Shown piece by piece: positions 8,968 through 18,672 of a stretch of 25,000 bases of DNA. Within the stretch, counting starts at the first letter, position 1. The number at the start of each line of letters is the position of its first letter. Origin of the DNA: Actinidia chinensis (taxonomy: Eukaryota; Streptophyta; Magnoliopsida; Ericales; Actinidiaceae); contig VIGQ01000938.1 of assembly GCA_009663005.1 (NCBI GenBank), forward strand, positions 117,501 through 142,500, given 5' to 3'. The notes beneath the pieces are model-generated. The model was not told where the DNA came from and made no database searches. It saw only the letters and a list, made by a program, of their open reading frames with translations. The position numbers and the translations under genes were made by a program.

Positions 8968-10130
8968 TGCATTAGAAAAAATGTGTGTATAAAATCACTA
9001 ATTTTTTAATTCAGTAGTCATTGTTTTACTTTTTTTATTTACCTTTATTTTTTTAAAGTATTTTAAACTTTGTTAAAGTTTGAGATTAGAGAGGAATGGA
9101 GAGAAAAGAGAATAGCATTTCTCTCTATGTTTTTACTATGTTCTTTTTACTATTACTTTTTTAATATGGATATTTGGGCTTTTTGGTTTATAGATTCTAA
9201 TTTTGATAATGTTTTTTAATTCAGTATTTAATTTAATTTTTTTTTTACACATTCCTCTTGAGTAGTCATAAATCAAGAGAATCTATCCACAGTATACTCC
9301 AAATCCTAAAGGATTTGTTATCACTTTTTATAAATTACTTTGGGAGAGGTGGCTACCATCATCTCTAAAAATGTGAAAATATTACATAAATTGTAAGTTT
9401 TAGAAGCTTAAATGGATTTTCTTTGCAATTAAAGGGAATTTTTTTATTTTTTTTGACTTTTTGAGCTATGATTGTAAATTATAGTACACTATGTTTTATT
9501 GATTTTTAATTGAATAATTGAGGATTTAAGTGGACGAGTCAATACTTAGGATTTAAGGCGTTTTTTTTTTTTTTAACCCAATCATTAACTATAAGGTCAG
9601 GACCAGGTGATTCAGCCAAGGTTTTCTGTCCCTTTTTTTTTTTCCTTCCCATTTCAGAAAAAACTTTCAAAACGGAGGGTTGATTGTGATAACAAGAAGT
9701 TAATTCAATCCGGAGAAGATATAATGTCCCAGGCCCGTGTCCCGGGCCCCAACATGGGATTTTGAAATTTAAATTAAACATTTTTAACCATTTGAAATAG
9801 TTTTTTAAAAGTTCTATAATATATTTTTATAAATTTATTTTTTTTTCCATATTTGAAAATAGTTGAAAAAAGGGAAAGTGGGTCGGAAATATGACCAGAA
9901 TTAAATACCATAGGAATTGAGGGTCAGGATGAAAAATTACATATTAGTACTGGGTTTAGGAAGATACATGTAAAATCTGGACCAATCCCGTTAAATTGCC
10001 CATTTATAGGAACAACTAAAAAGATGCAATGCTGTTAACATTCCATTGAGATAACTGAAAAAAAAGGCTCCGATCTTATGTTTTTTCAATATGGATAAAA
10101 TTTAAAAAATGAGACAAAAAAAATTCATTT

Positions 10131-10269
10131 GTAGTTGTTTAGGTAACAATTATTGATTTTTGCCAAAGAAACCCCCCCTTTCAGCTAAAAACTTAGCCCA
10201 TACAACTATAAAAAAATGGACTATTTTAACACAAAACCACAAAAATAAAAAACTTAGCCAAAACGGGCC
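10131..10269. mobile_element. Left-truncated copy of the 1237-1397 MITE
   Basis: It aligns with copy A from 'tagttgttt' through 'acgggcct'. About 38 bases present in copy A, including the left terminal repeat, are missing here. The junction sits in a short 'ttg' shared by both breakpoints, as expected for a deletion between microhomologies. Confidence 0.6.
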
Positions 10270-10305
10270 TTAATCTAATTGTTAACCAACTTAGCCTAAA
10301 TTGAC

Positions 10306-10590
10306 TAGAGCATCCACATGGAAGGGGCTCCGGTTCTGGTTAGTTAAAAGCCATTTTTTTTTAAATTTGTTACTAAAAGAGTCAAGATTTTTTGATTTTT
10401 GGATTTTTCTTGACTTTACTTAGCTAAAAATAAATAAAAATAAAAATAAAAAGCAAAAAGTCAACTCTGACGATTTTTTTACATTGTAAGCTAAAAAAGA
10501 CAGCCGAATAATTGGGAACACGCGGAGCTAAAGTTGGCTAAAAGCCACTTTTGGCTAATTTAGCCAATGAAAATCAAAAAAAATATTTCA
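10306..10590. mobile_element. 'tagagcatccac' repeat with palindromic right part
   Basis: It begins with tagagcatccac, a terminal type common on small plant transposons. It contains two copies of a 'ggctaaaagccacttt'-like word (near 10340 and 10535) and a self-complementary stretch at 10534-10569 (ttggctaa … ttagccaa). Copy A has only the outer portions (1436-1500), so the middle about 200 bases were lost there or gained here. No coding sequence. Confidence 0.5.
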
Positions 10591-11132
10591 CATTAAATTA
10601 GTTAAATAGCTTACAAAAAAATTGCGCGGGCCTAATTATATTGTACTAATTACCATTCACATTATTTTAAATATATCTTATATTTGCACTTTATACTTTT
10701 ATTAAATATTTTTAATTATTTCACTTTTAGTTGTACAATACTTTTAAACCTGATTTTTTCAACCGTATACCGTTCAATTAAAAAATATATGAGTAAAAAA
10801 ATATTTCTGTTAGAATAATGGGACATTTCAAAAATATAATGAGTAAAAAGTTGAGATATAATAAATAAAAGTAAAAAAATAAATATAATATAATCAATTG
10901 AATAGAGAAAATTGAGGAGGAGTATTATAAAAATGACTAATTAAAGTAGAATCAAAGAGGTTTTTGAGTATAATTTGGTAGCCAATTTTAGTTAGATTGG
11001 TGTGAACGTTTTTATAAATTAAATGCCAAACATTGTTGTTTGGGGTGGCGTGCAATGAGAAGATTTTGGAGTGTATTTAGAAAACTCCAAAATCATTAAC
11101 TTCCTCCTAAGCCAGTTGATTCATTCCTAGTT

Positions 11133-11133
<1 letters not shown>
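10591..11133. other. AT-rich intergenic DNA, no gene seen
   Basis: Low-complexity A/T sequence up to about 11020 gives way to more balanced sequence, which is the probable upstream region of the hydrolase gene. No promoter element was confidently recognised. Confidence 0.4.

Positions 11134-11166
<33 letters not shown>
11134..11166 (+). repeat. (CT)n microsatellite
   Basis: A pure CT dinucleotide run of about 33 bases. Such pyrimidine (Y-patch or GA/CT) tracts are frequent near plant transcription starts, and this one lies upstream of the hydrolase leader region. Function is inference. Confidence 0.9.
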
Positions 11167-11169
<3 letters not shown>

Positions 11170-11364
11170 AAAAATGTGGAGTGAGAGGCTAGAGAAGGCC
11201 GTGCGTGGTAGGTAAGGAAAGGGTCCTGTGAAGGGTAACAATAATAGTTCCGTAACTAGATATTATTAGCCATTTGATGGTGATGTTATTGCTGGAAAAG
11301 GCCGTCGTTGTCACATTCCCAAACAACCAATTACGAATTAATTTTGGATTTCTTCATTGTCTCT

Positions 11365-11799
11365 TCCCTCTGTCTTAATCTGGGGAAAATGCATAAAAAA
11401 ACTAATGCTATGACTGTATAGATTAAGCAATTTGCTCGAAAGTCAAAACCCTTTGGATGCTAGGAATGGTCTTTTTTTAATCTCCTTGTTGGGAGTCTTA
11501 CTTCCTCTGAAACAACTACTCACGAAACCTATAGTACTTGGAAAGTCTCTCGTTTCTCTTATATCTATATATGTATATATATATGTGTTTGCAGAGATGA
11601 GGCTTATGGCGGAGGGGAAGGAGTAGAGTTGCATGATTAGCGGTTTGACAGGTGTGGATGACTCTCTATCGCAGATTTCTAAGATTGGAATGTATGTAGT
11701 GTGTAGTGTGAAGGAATTGGGAGATTTGAACTTAGGATCGAAGATAGACTGTTGCATTTTTTCTCTCTCTCTTTAAATCTTGATTAGGCAATTGCCCAA
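11365..11799 (+). repeat. Leader-region segment repeated at 24615-25000
   Basis: Ordered matches to the window's right end are ctgtcttaatctgg, aatgctat.actgta, ttgct…aagtcaaa, aagtct.tctc…, tgtgtttgcagagatgag/tgttttgcagatagagc, tggcggaggggaaggagt, gattagcggtttgac, tggatgact.tctatc, atttctaaga, and ctctctctttaaatcttgattaggcaattgc. The 'tttgcag' within both copies could be a splice acceptor in the 5' UTR. Both strands have short open frames here (plus 11432-11626), but they are not preserved between the copies, so I read this as non-coding leader or flank of the hydrolase gene. Confidence 0.8.
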
Positions 11800-12679
11800 A
11801 TCTGCTTTCCTTAACAATATATCGAATGATTCAGACTCATACCATTATGATCAGAGTAATGATATGTAAATAGGAAATTATAAGAATTTTTGTGCATAAT
11901 GAAAAGGCTGTGTGAACCTTTTATTCTCAAAAAAACAAGCATAAAGATGGGTTTTATACCAAAAATTTTATTTGCGACATCATTATTTTCGAGTTTGTAT
12001 GTAGTTCTTTGTAAGAATAGCATCTTCCGAATGGAAAAACATATGCGTACATCTTGAATGTGGAATGCATATTACACATGGCATGGCTCTATATATGGTT
12101 TAAGTTTTCGTAAATTTGTCGAGGTCACTATATCACCAATGGTTATGCATATAGTTTTTTCTTTTATAATTTCTTCCATACTATATGTTACGCGATATTC
12201 TTGTGGTTATTTAACATGTAATGACATATCCGTTTAAAATTGGCTTTAGCAGCTTGGTTTCATATCCGTGAGAACATTTACAATGGTTCAGAACTTCAGC
12301 GTGAAAAAGGATAAAGTAATAACTGGTTTTTGTATTAAAAGAAAAAGTTCGCTCATATTTGTAATCACTCAGCCTCAGCGTTATCCTTGCAAAAATTATA
12401 TGATTTTGGTAAAGAATTGTATATTCACTTTCAATAAATGCTGTGGGATCAAAGGGGAGAGATATTGGGGAAGAATTTATAATGAATGTTTCGTCGTAAC
12501 ATGATGTCATTGAAGTTCGAAGGGTCTATGCAAATCAGGTATGCAGGGCAGCATGTTTTATTTGCATGCTTTTCATTTCGGCCTTCTGAGGATTTATTTT
12601 TATTATCTTTCTTTTACACTCGACCGATTTCGGGAATCAGGGATAGCAGAGAAGAAAAAGTGGGAGAATACGGGGCCTC
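11800..12679. other. Upstream or leader intron region of the hydrolase gene
   Basis: Moderately AT-rich with no convincing coding frame; opposing open frames near 12211-12510 overlap on both strands and neither looks like a known protein. It lies between the repeated leader segment and the candidate start codon at 12680. It is most likely a 5' UTR intron or proximal promoter. Confidence 0.35.
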
Positions 12680-14124
12680 ATGGCCACTGAGAGGAAATTT
12701 TCAGCAAATCAGGAACATTAGACCTGGACTGCTGTTGATTGCGTAAGATCTTACACCTATCCATCGGTAGGGCAACTCTTCCACATCCCTAAATCTTTCA
12801 TAATCTAATTGGGTAAGATTGGTAATTCCTCTGTCAAGGTGGATTGTGCTAATGTTCCAGTTGTTTTGTTTGTTTTTGTTTTGTTTTGTATTTTGTTATC
12901 CCCTAAAGGAATGTGGTTTGATTCATTTAGGAAAAACAACCCCAAAAATGGACGCTTTAAGTGATCATGTATCCAATCCCCCCACCACCCACCCCCCACC
13001 CCCCAAAAAAATAAAAAAATAAAAAAATGTGACACTCTAACTGAACATGTTATCTAACAAAGAAAAGAAAAGTGAGCAAACATGTCATTGGTGATCTGAA
13101 GTTTTACCCCTTAGGTCTAAAATCATGCCATCATCACAAGTGGAGAGGTATTTTTAATGTAACATTCTTTGTAGGACAAACTCACAACACCGGAGGAACT
13201 GTTGCTGCCAGCTTGGTTCAGGGACATACAGATGGAACATGACCGCCAGCAGAAAACTCCAGGACATCTACTATTGCTCCTCCTGGGGGAATCTTCAAAT
13301 TTCAAGCCACCAAGTGTTGGTTGATGAGCACATCTTCTCATCTTCGGTGCCATTTTCAAGTTCAAATTCCCAACCTTCCTATGGTAACTATTTTACCCCA
13401 AAACCCTCCACAATACGTTGTTGCCTTCCGTGGTACGAGCCACCAAAACAGATACCAAGAAACAAGATCTCAAATTAGCTTTCCAGTTCATTCGAAAATA
13501 GACTCCACCAGAGCACCCGCGTTCATCTTGCAATGCAAGCCGTGCAAATATGTTTCCATAGCTGGAGCTGCAAATATCTGGTTAGCTGGACACTCGTTAG
13601 GTTCAGCCATAGCACTGGTAGCTGGAAGAAATGGTCAAGATGGCTGTTTCATAGAAAACTACCTCTTTAATCCCGCATTTCACATCCGGTCCCAATAGAG
13701 CGAGTCAAAATGAGGAAACTAAAGCATGGATTCGCTTCACAACCAAGTGTCATAAAAGCTGGAGTGCTATGGCTTTTACAATAGTAACATCAAAGGTCTC
13801 AAAAAGATACTATTTAACATATTATCCGGTGGATTCCGTATCTGTTTGTGAACCATCGGATCCTATTGTGCGGAGTATACGGTATTTTGAACACAGGGAG
13901 AAGATGGTGGAGGTTGGCGTGGAAACATCGCAAGGCTTGCGACACAGAATCGCTAGGAATCTAATATTAGGTGAATACAGGGAAGGACTCCGAACCACCT
14001 ATCGATTCCTTCAGCGTATTGACATTAATGTGAGCCCCACGCAGGATTTAAAGCAAGCACACGGAATTCCAACAATGGGGAACAAAATATTAACTGCCAG
14101 TTCAAACTGCACCAGTACAGGTAA
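12680..14124 (+). CDS. Alpha/beta-hydrolase, GDSL esterase/lipase At4g10955-like
   Basis: Two exons: 12680-12742 and 13175-14124 (intron GT at 12743, AG before 13175). The start encodes MATERK and then, after a one-base shift, FSKSGTLDL, matching the N-terminus typical of this family. Exon 2 has VAASLVQG (near 13205), EHDRQQ, the lipase strand YVVAFRGT (13414-13437), the nucleophile elbow LAGHSLGSA with GHSLG at 13588-13602, ENYLFNP, CEPSDPI with the likely acid Asp at 13859, YFEHREKM (13883-13906) and KQAHGI with the likely catalytic His near 14058. In another frame KLHQYR ends at TAA 14122-14124. The family is class-3-lipase-like despite its GDSL name, and the substrate is unknown. About a dozen single-base indels and in-frame stops interrupt it. 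Because the motifs survive on both sides of each break, sequencing error is a good alternative to a pseudogene. Confidence 0.85.
12743..13174 (+). other. Intron of the hydrolase gene
   Basis: It begins GTAAGA after the VDC codons and ends with a pyrimidine-rich 'attctttgtag'. It carries a T/G-rich stretch (12860-12900) and a C-rich tract with A-runs (12978-13028). One intron between the short N-terminal exon and the large catalytic exon is what I expect for this family. Confidence 0.65.
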
Positions 14125-15240
14125 GCATAAGTGGGATTTTTGTGCTTGTTTTTCCTCCTGGATGTATTGTTTTTTGTGCCACATTGCATAATCTAGTACG
14201 TAATTTGACGAAAACTGTTCCGTCTCCTTAAATGTATTATGGGCATGCAACATGCTCCAGAATGTGAATCCGTTGTTTATGAACGGCACTGTATTGTTTT
14301 CTTCCTATCCTACTTTTCTTGATTGGTGAAAAAGACATTGGAAGGGTTGTTGGAAGAAAATACCAATGAATGGGCGAGGACCTTGATGGTGAAAATAGGT
14401 TAGGAAATATTAGGTAACTTTGCTCTTTGGTATATAAAATGATTTTATCTAATGTTATTGGGTTTGATGTAGTTGTTTATGGTGCATGGTGCTGCTTTTC
14501 CTTTATTTCATATCTTTAAAATTAATACAGGTCCAATAAATTCTTCTGTTTGAGGCATGTTAGAAATATTAGTCGCACATCGCTTATTTAAACCACTCAA
14601 GATGAGATGTATAATCTAGACGCTCATAATCATACAGTGGCTAATATAACGATAGAGTGCATATCTCAATTGGGTATGGATATTGATTCTTGAACATAAA
14701 AATAGAGAGCTCATGGATGGCTAGTTGAGGTCAATCTCATGCTAGCCTTTTCAAGGCATTCGAAATGCCAATCGAACAAAACAGTTCAGTTCCTGGATGT
14801 TCTTTTCATAGCCCATACTAGCATTTGAGCCATTCATGTCATGGGCTTCACCTTTGACTGGTGATAAATACGTGGTCTTTCCGTAACCCCACCTTAAGTT
14901 TGGAATCATCAAGTGGGTGATGATAGATCATTGGTAGCTGGGTTTTAGTGCTGTCTGTGTTCAACGTCAAACATAATGGATGAGAGTTTTTCCAAAATGG
15001 CAATGTGGCCTGGCCCAAGGTGAGTAATGTACCCGTGGAGCGATGGTTTGGCACATGAATATCCATCAGGGTCCAAATCATCATCCCTCGCTGCTATTCA
15101 TCTCCAAAAGGCCATGAATTTAGACCTGCTGTCCACTAACCCACAAAACCATTTCCGTCCCAGACGGTAGGGCACAAGGATTAGGTCTCATTTGGATCAG
15201 TTTATTTATACATCTTTAACTTAGGTATACACATACAGAG
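14125..15240. other. 3' flank of the hydrolase gene, no gene assigned
   Basis: The first 200-300 bases are a plausible 3' UTR. A more balanced part at 14700-15180 has a minus-strand open frame (14848-15084) and another minus frame giving LDPDGYSCAKPSLHGYITHL nearby. I do not recognise either. A copia-LTR-like phrase 'tgttagaaatattagtcgcacatcg' starts at 14559, but no partner repeat is visible. Confidence 0.35.
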
Positions 15241-15944
15241 GTGTATTTCAATTGGCAACTAACTTTTTACATTTTCTAGGGTTGGAAGCTCTAACCAATG
15301 TCACTTGTTTATTGAAATTTGTCATCACCTACATCACACACTTTCATGCAGTCACATGGACGACGTTATTTCTTTTCATCAACTTGCATCATGAATCTAT
15401 CTGTACACTACTTCATGGACGGTCAACCTTTTTACTTTGGCGCACATGGATCGAAAGGTTTCTCTCTTTTTTTGGTTTGTCCCTCTCCCTTCGTCGTCAC
15501 ATATGCTCACAGCTTAAAAGTTGGATATGGAACACTCACCATCACTCCTCGTTGTGGAGATGCAATAGGTGGTCAGGGATCAACTGATATCCTGAATCCA
15601 ATTCTATCTCTATCTCCATAACTATAGCGCCCATATCCAAACATGCTTACCAAACGCACACCCCAACCCAACCTCAAACCCAAACTCAAACTCGATCGAT
15701 ATACCTAATACTTATCTAAATAATATAATAATACTAATAAAAATAAATAATACGTTAAACCCAATCCTCAATATAGATTTTTAATATCTATTCACATATC
15801 AAATTCCAACTAATTTCATAGCACCTAGAAAAAATACATATAGATTTCCATTCCAACCTATTCTATGCATTGCATATTATCAATCATTCATAATCGAATT
15901 TATACATCCCATCCCTCTTTATGATTTATCTATTTCTATATATA
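15241..15944. other. No gene assigned
   Basis: 15250-15625 is balanced in composition, with overlapping plus-strand open frames of about 100 codons (15252-15587 and 15319-15621) that do not resemble a known protein. Past 15630 there is a C/A-rich patch (aaacccaaactcaaactc-like, 15660-15690), then AT-rich DNA. Confidence 0.35.
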
Positions 15945-17290
15945 ATATATAATATAAGACAACAAATATTTTTGGATCTTTCAATTATTTTTGAGTATCT
16001 AACGGTTGGAAATCCATTTGAGTTAATTCAATGGTTGCGATTTCACGTGAGATATTTTTTCTTCTCTCTAAAAAATATCACTTACATTTCTTCTCAAATG
16101 TGTGGGGGTGGGGCCCACATAGGTTGTTGACTCAATGGCCAAAAATTTCTAAATCATGCATATTTTTTTATTCATTGAATTATTTTTTTTAGTGGGACCC
16201 CATGCCAAAAAAAATTAAATACTCCATTTATTTCTCCCCTTATTTTTTTTTCATTTCAAGCCTAGTAACACTATTTCAAATCAGTATATTTTCTAATTTG
16301 TTCTCAATTTTGTAGTAAGTATATCCTTCCGTATATGCATTTAATATATTTATCGAACGTTTATATTTTATTTATATTTAGACTATAAACTGTTACAAGT
16401 CGCCTAAAATGTATTTTTTTTTTTTGCGTAATGCTTGTCGGCACAGGCAGTTCTAATATACAATAAAAGACCAAATATATTTTTGAATCTTCCAAATTCT
16501 CTCACCTGTCTACGACTGTAATTTATTTGAGTTAATTTTAATTAAGGTTGAGGTTTCACTTGAGACTACATTTTTTTCTCCAAAAAATATACTTCTTTCT
16601 TTTCAAAGGTTTGAGGTCCACGTTAGTTGTGGATTCAATGTATAAAAAAACTTCTAAAATTGGACTATTTTTTTATTTATTGATTATTTTTTTAGTGAGA
16701 CCCACATCAAAAAAGTTAAAAACACTTCTTTATTTTTTCATCATTTCTCCCAATCTAGTAACACGTTTTTAAAATTATTATACTTTCATTTTGTAACAAT
16801 ATTCTCTTTGTATATGCATAACGATGTAGATCTTTTTGACTGTATATCTATCTGTTTTTAAACTTAACAATCTTAACGAGTATTTTAAGAGGTGAGCTTT
16901 TGTTATTTACTTTTTTTGGTGTAGTGCTCGCTGGACAACGGGCACTTACTAGATATATACACAAAGAGTTTTTGATCTTTAAATTATCTCTCCTATCTAC
17001 GGTTGAAATCTATTTGAATTAATTCAATAACTGAGATTTCATCTGAGACTATTTTTTACTTCTAAAAAATATCACTTTTTTTCTTTCTCAAAGGTATTGG
17101 GTCCACTAGATATAATGATTTAATGCTCAAAAAAAAAAATTCTCTAAAATTGAGCATATTTTTGTTACTAACGTTGAATTATTTTCTTATTGGAGACCCA
17201 CAAACATGTCAATTCACACCAAGAATAATGAACTGATCCCTACTCTCTTTGTTATGCATATATTCTATATACTGTCTAATTAGTAAGTGG
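15945..17290 (+). repeat. Tandem array of three units, period about 500
   Basis: Three diverged direct copies start near 15962, 16471 and 16961. Each has the same series: tttttgatctt…, 'tatctacggttg-aaat.tatttgagttaattcaat', 'gagatttcacttgagact', 'tctaaaaaatatcactt', 'ttctcaaaggt.t.gggtcca', 'ctctaaaattga…tatttttttatt', 'gaattattttttta.tg.gacccaca', 'tagtaacac' and 'ctttgtatatgcata'. Units 2 and 3 are each preceded by a related motif ('tgcttgtcggcacaggca' at 16432 and 'tgctcgctggacaacgggca' at 16924) followed by tctaatatac or tagatatatac. No coding potential. This could be a small satellite array or tandem copies of a non-autonomous element. Confidence 0.85.
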
Positions 17291-17782
17291 AAATCGGGTA
17301 CATGTCATGGTTGAAGCACTAGGTATGTCAGATATGTGACATAATCAAATCATACGATTCATACCCTTGTCAAGTATTTAACCCTCTTCTATCATCTCGG
17401 CGCTACAAATTCCAAGTTGAAAACAGGTGGAACACCCACTTTGAAGTTCTATCAACAATGACTTGGAAGGAGGAATTTCTCAATTATAAGACGATGCTTA
17501 TGCCACAACGCGTCCCAATAGTCTAGTTAGATTCTTATCTTTTATTGTATGTATGTAAGTCTGGTGGGACAATATGTGCTGTCGAGCAGAGCGAAAAACA
17601 ACCGAAGATGCTTTGGCTATGGTCAAATTTGTCTCATTTTTTTATTTCCAAGAATTAAGGCTCAAAGGGTCCCCCCTTGGCTAATCCATGTTGTATGCAT
17701 GTAAAATAAAATATAACGTCTAATTTTGTTTACACCCACATATTAGTTCTCGCTATGATTAATATTGAAACATAGCACTGGG
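17291..17782. other. No gene seen
   Basis: Balanced to AT-rich sequence between the tandem array and the LTR element. No open frame or recognised motif; a few words such as 'tgtatgcatgtaa' are palindromic but ordinary. Confidence 0.5.
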
Positions 17783-17787
17783 GTATG

Positions 17788-18327
17788 TTATGTGGGGCAA
17801 AAAATTATCCAGTGAAGACCATCTCCATACAGAACTGTATATCTCCAAAAGTACTTCCATCTCCATTATGAAGTCTATCCACCGTGAGACTCCAACTCCA
17901 TCATCACTCCTATAATTATGGATTGCTCTCCAAGTACAAAAAAAAAAATCAGCCTCCTAGCAATTATCTCCGATAGTATGGGGCTACTCCTCCCATCTTA
18001 TCCTTCCCAAGGATAAGCCGTGATCCACGGACATGGCCCATTACTCTCATCTATAATAAAGCTGCCCGCTCCCCATCATTTATAAGGTCATGATACATAA
18101 GTTAACTCTGGCATATGATTGATAGTATTGTTTGTTCATTGCCTTTCGCTTTTGATCGCCTTTTTCTGATCGTTACGCACGGAGACTTTTTGATGGCCTC
18201 ACCCTCCGCCGGTAACGTTTGTTCATGTGCTAGCGCAGGTCGTCCCAGATATAGCCGATGTCTATCGCCTAGCGAGAGCAATGTGACTGTTGGTTGCTCT
18301 GTCCCAGCATTTTTTAACACCACAACA
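17788..18327 (+). repeat. 5' LTR
   Basis: It aligns end to end with 20916-21438. Shared words include attatcc.agtgaa, ccaccgtgagactccaactccatca, attatggattgctctccaagta, cgccggtaacgttt/cgccgtaacgttt, gcgcaggt, tctatcgcctag, tgactgttggttg and accacaaca. The start reads TT where the 3' LTR has the canonical TG; the end is CA. A TATA-like 'ctataataaa' at 18051-18060 is a plausible promoter for the element. Confidence 0.9.
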
Positions 18328-18328
18328 G

Positions 18329-18350
18329 TTGGCGGCCGTCGTATGGGAAC
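18329..18350 (+). other. Primer-binding site
   Basis: Directly after the 5' LTR terminal CA and one G comes ttggcggccgtcgtatggga. This is the plant gypsy-type TTGGCGCCGTCTGTGGGA with one extra G, one shifted base and one substitution. The first bases would fit the 3' end of a tRNA ending GGCGCCA (for example tRNA-Asp). The primer tRNA is not certain. Confidence 0.8.
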
Positions 18351-18529
18351 GACCATTCGACCTTCTACTACCATGCACAACCGTTTGGTTACCCTAGACC
18401 AAGTGTCCATAGGTGACTCATCAGTCTAGTGCCAGATGTAATTCGTCTTCAGTGCCGAGGGTGCATCGTCAACTAGTGTCATGAAGATATATATCCCGCC
18501 AACCTCCTTGTTTTATTTAGCCAACATCA

Positions 18530-18624
18530 AAGAACGCCCATTCATTGCCAATGATAAGGCGTCTTAAATCGCCATCGAGGATTTCGCCCTCAAGAACGCC
18601 CATTATTATAACATGATAAGGCAA
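18530..18624 (+). repeat. Two-copy direct repeat, period 63
   Basis: The words aagaacgcccatt…atgataaggc occur at 18530-18559 and 18592-18622. They lie between the primer-binding site and the minisatellite, in sequence that otherwise shows 'atcgcca' words reminiscent of the later units. This may be an early stage of tandem expansion. Confidence 0.65.
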
Positions 18625-18672
18625 TACACGACGATCGTCCAATCGCCAAATTTTTTAATGATCTCGCCTCGC

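Larger units (their letters stand above)
8597..10580 (+). repeat. Duplicated block, copy B
   Basis: This is the second copy of 1-1510, in the same orientation (landmarks listed under copy A). It lacks the tRNA-bearing insertion. It contains about 540 extra bases (8790-9330), part of which may be a separate small element with an inverted repeat at 8855-8874 and 8947-8967. It also contains a 'tagagcatccac'-type element from 10306. No coding sequence was identified; the minus-strand frame 9539-9781 lies in repeat DNA. Confidence 0.8.

Noticed and set aside
14119..14126. Splice donor AG|GTAAGC at the end of the hydrolase exon
   Set aside because: In the family-like C-terminal frame the same bases read KLHQYR then stop TAA, which suits the expected C-terminus.
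14568..14600. snRNA-type upstream element plus TATA (agtcgcacatcg, ttatttaaa)
   Set aside because: It has a one-base mismatch, and spacing to the TATA-like word is only a few bases instead of about 25-35. No snRNA follows; an LTR fragment is likelier.
15252..15621. Overlapping open frames of about 100 codons
   Set aside because: They are in different frames, with no recognised motif or splice context.
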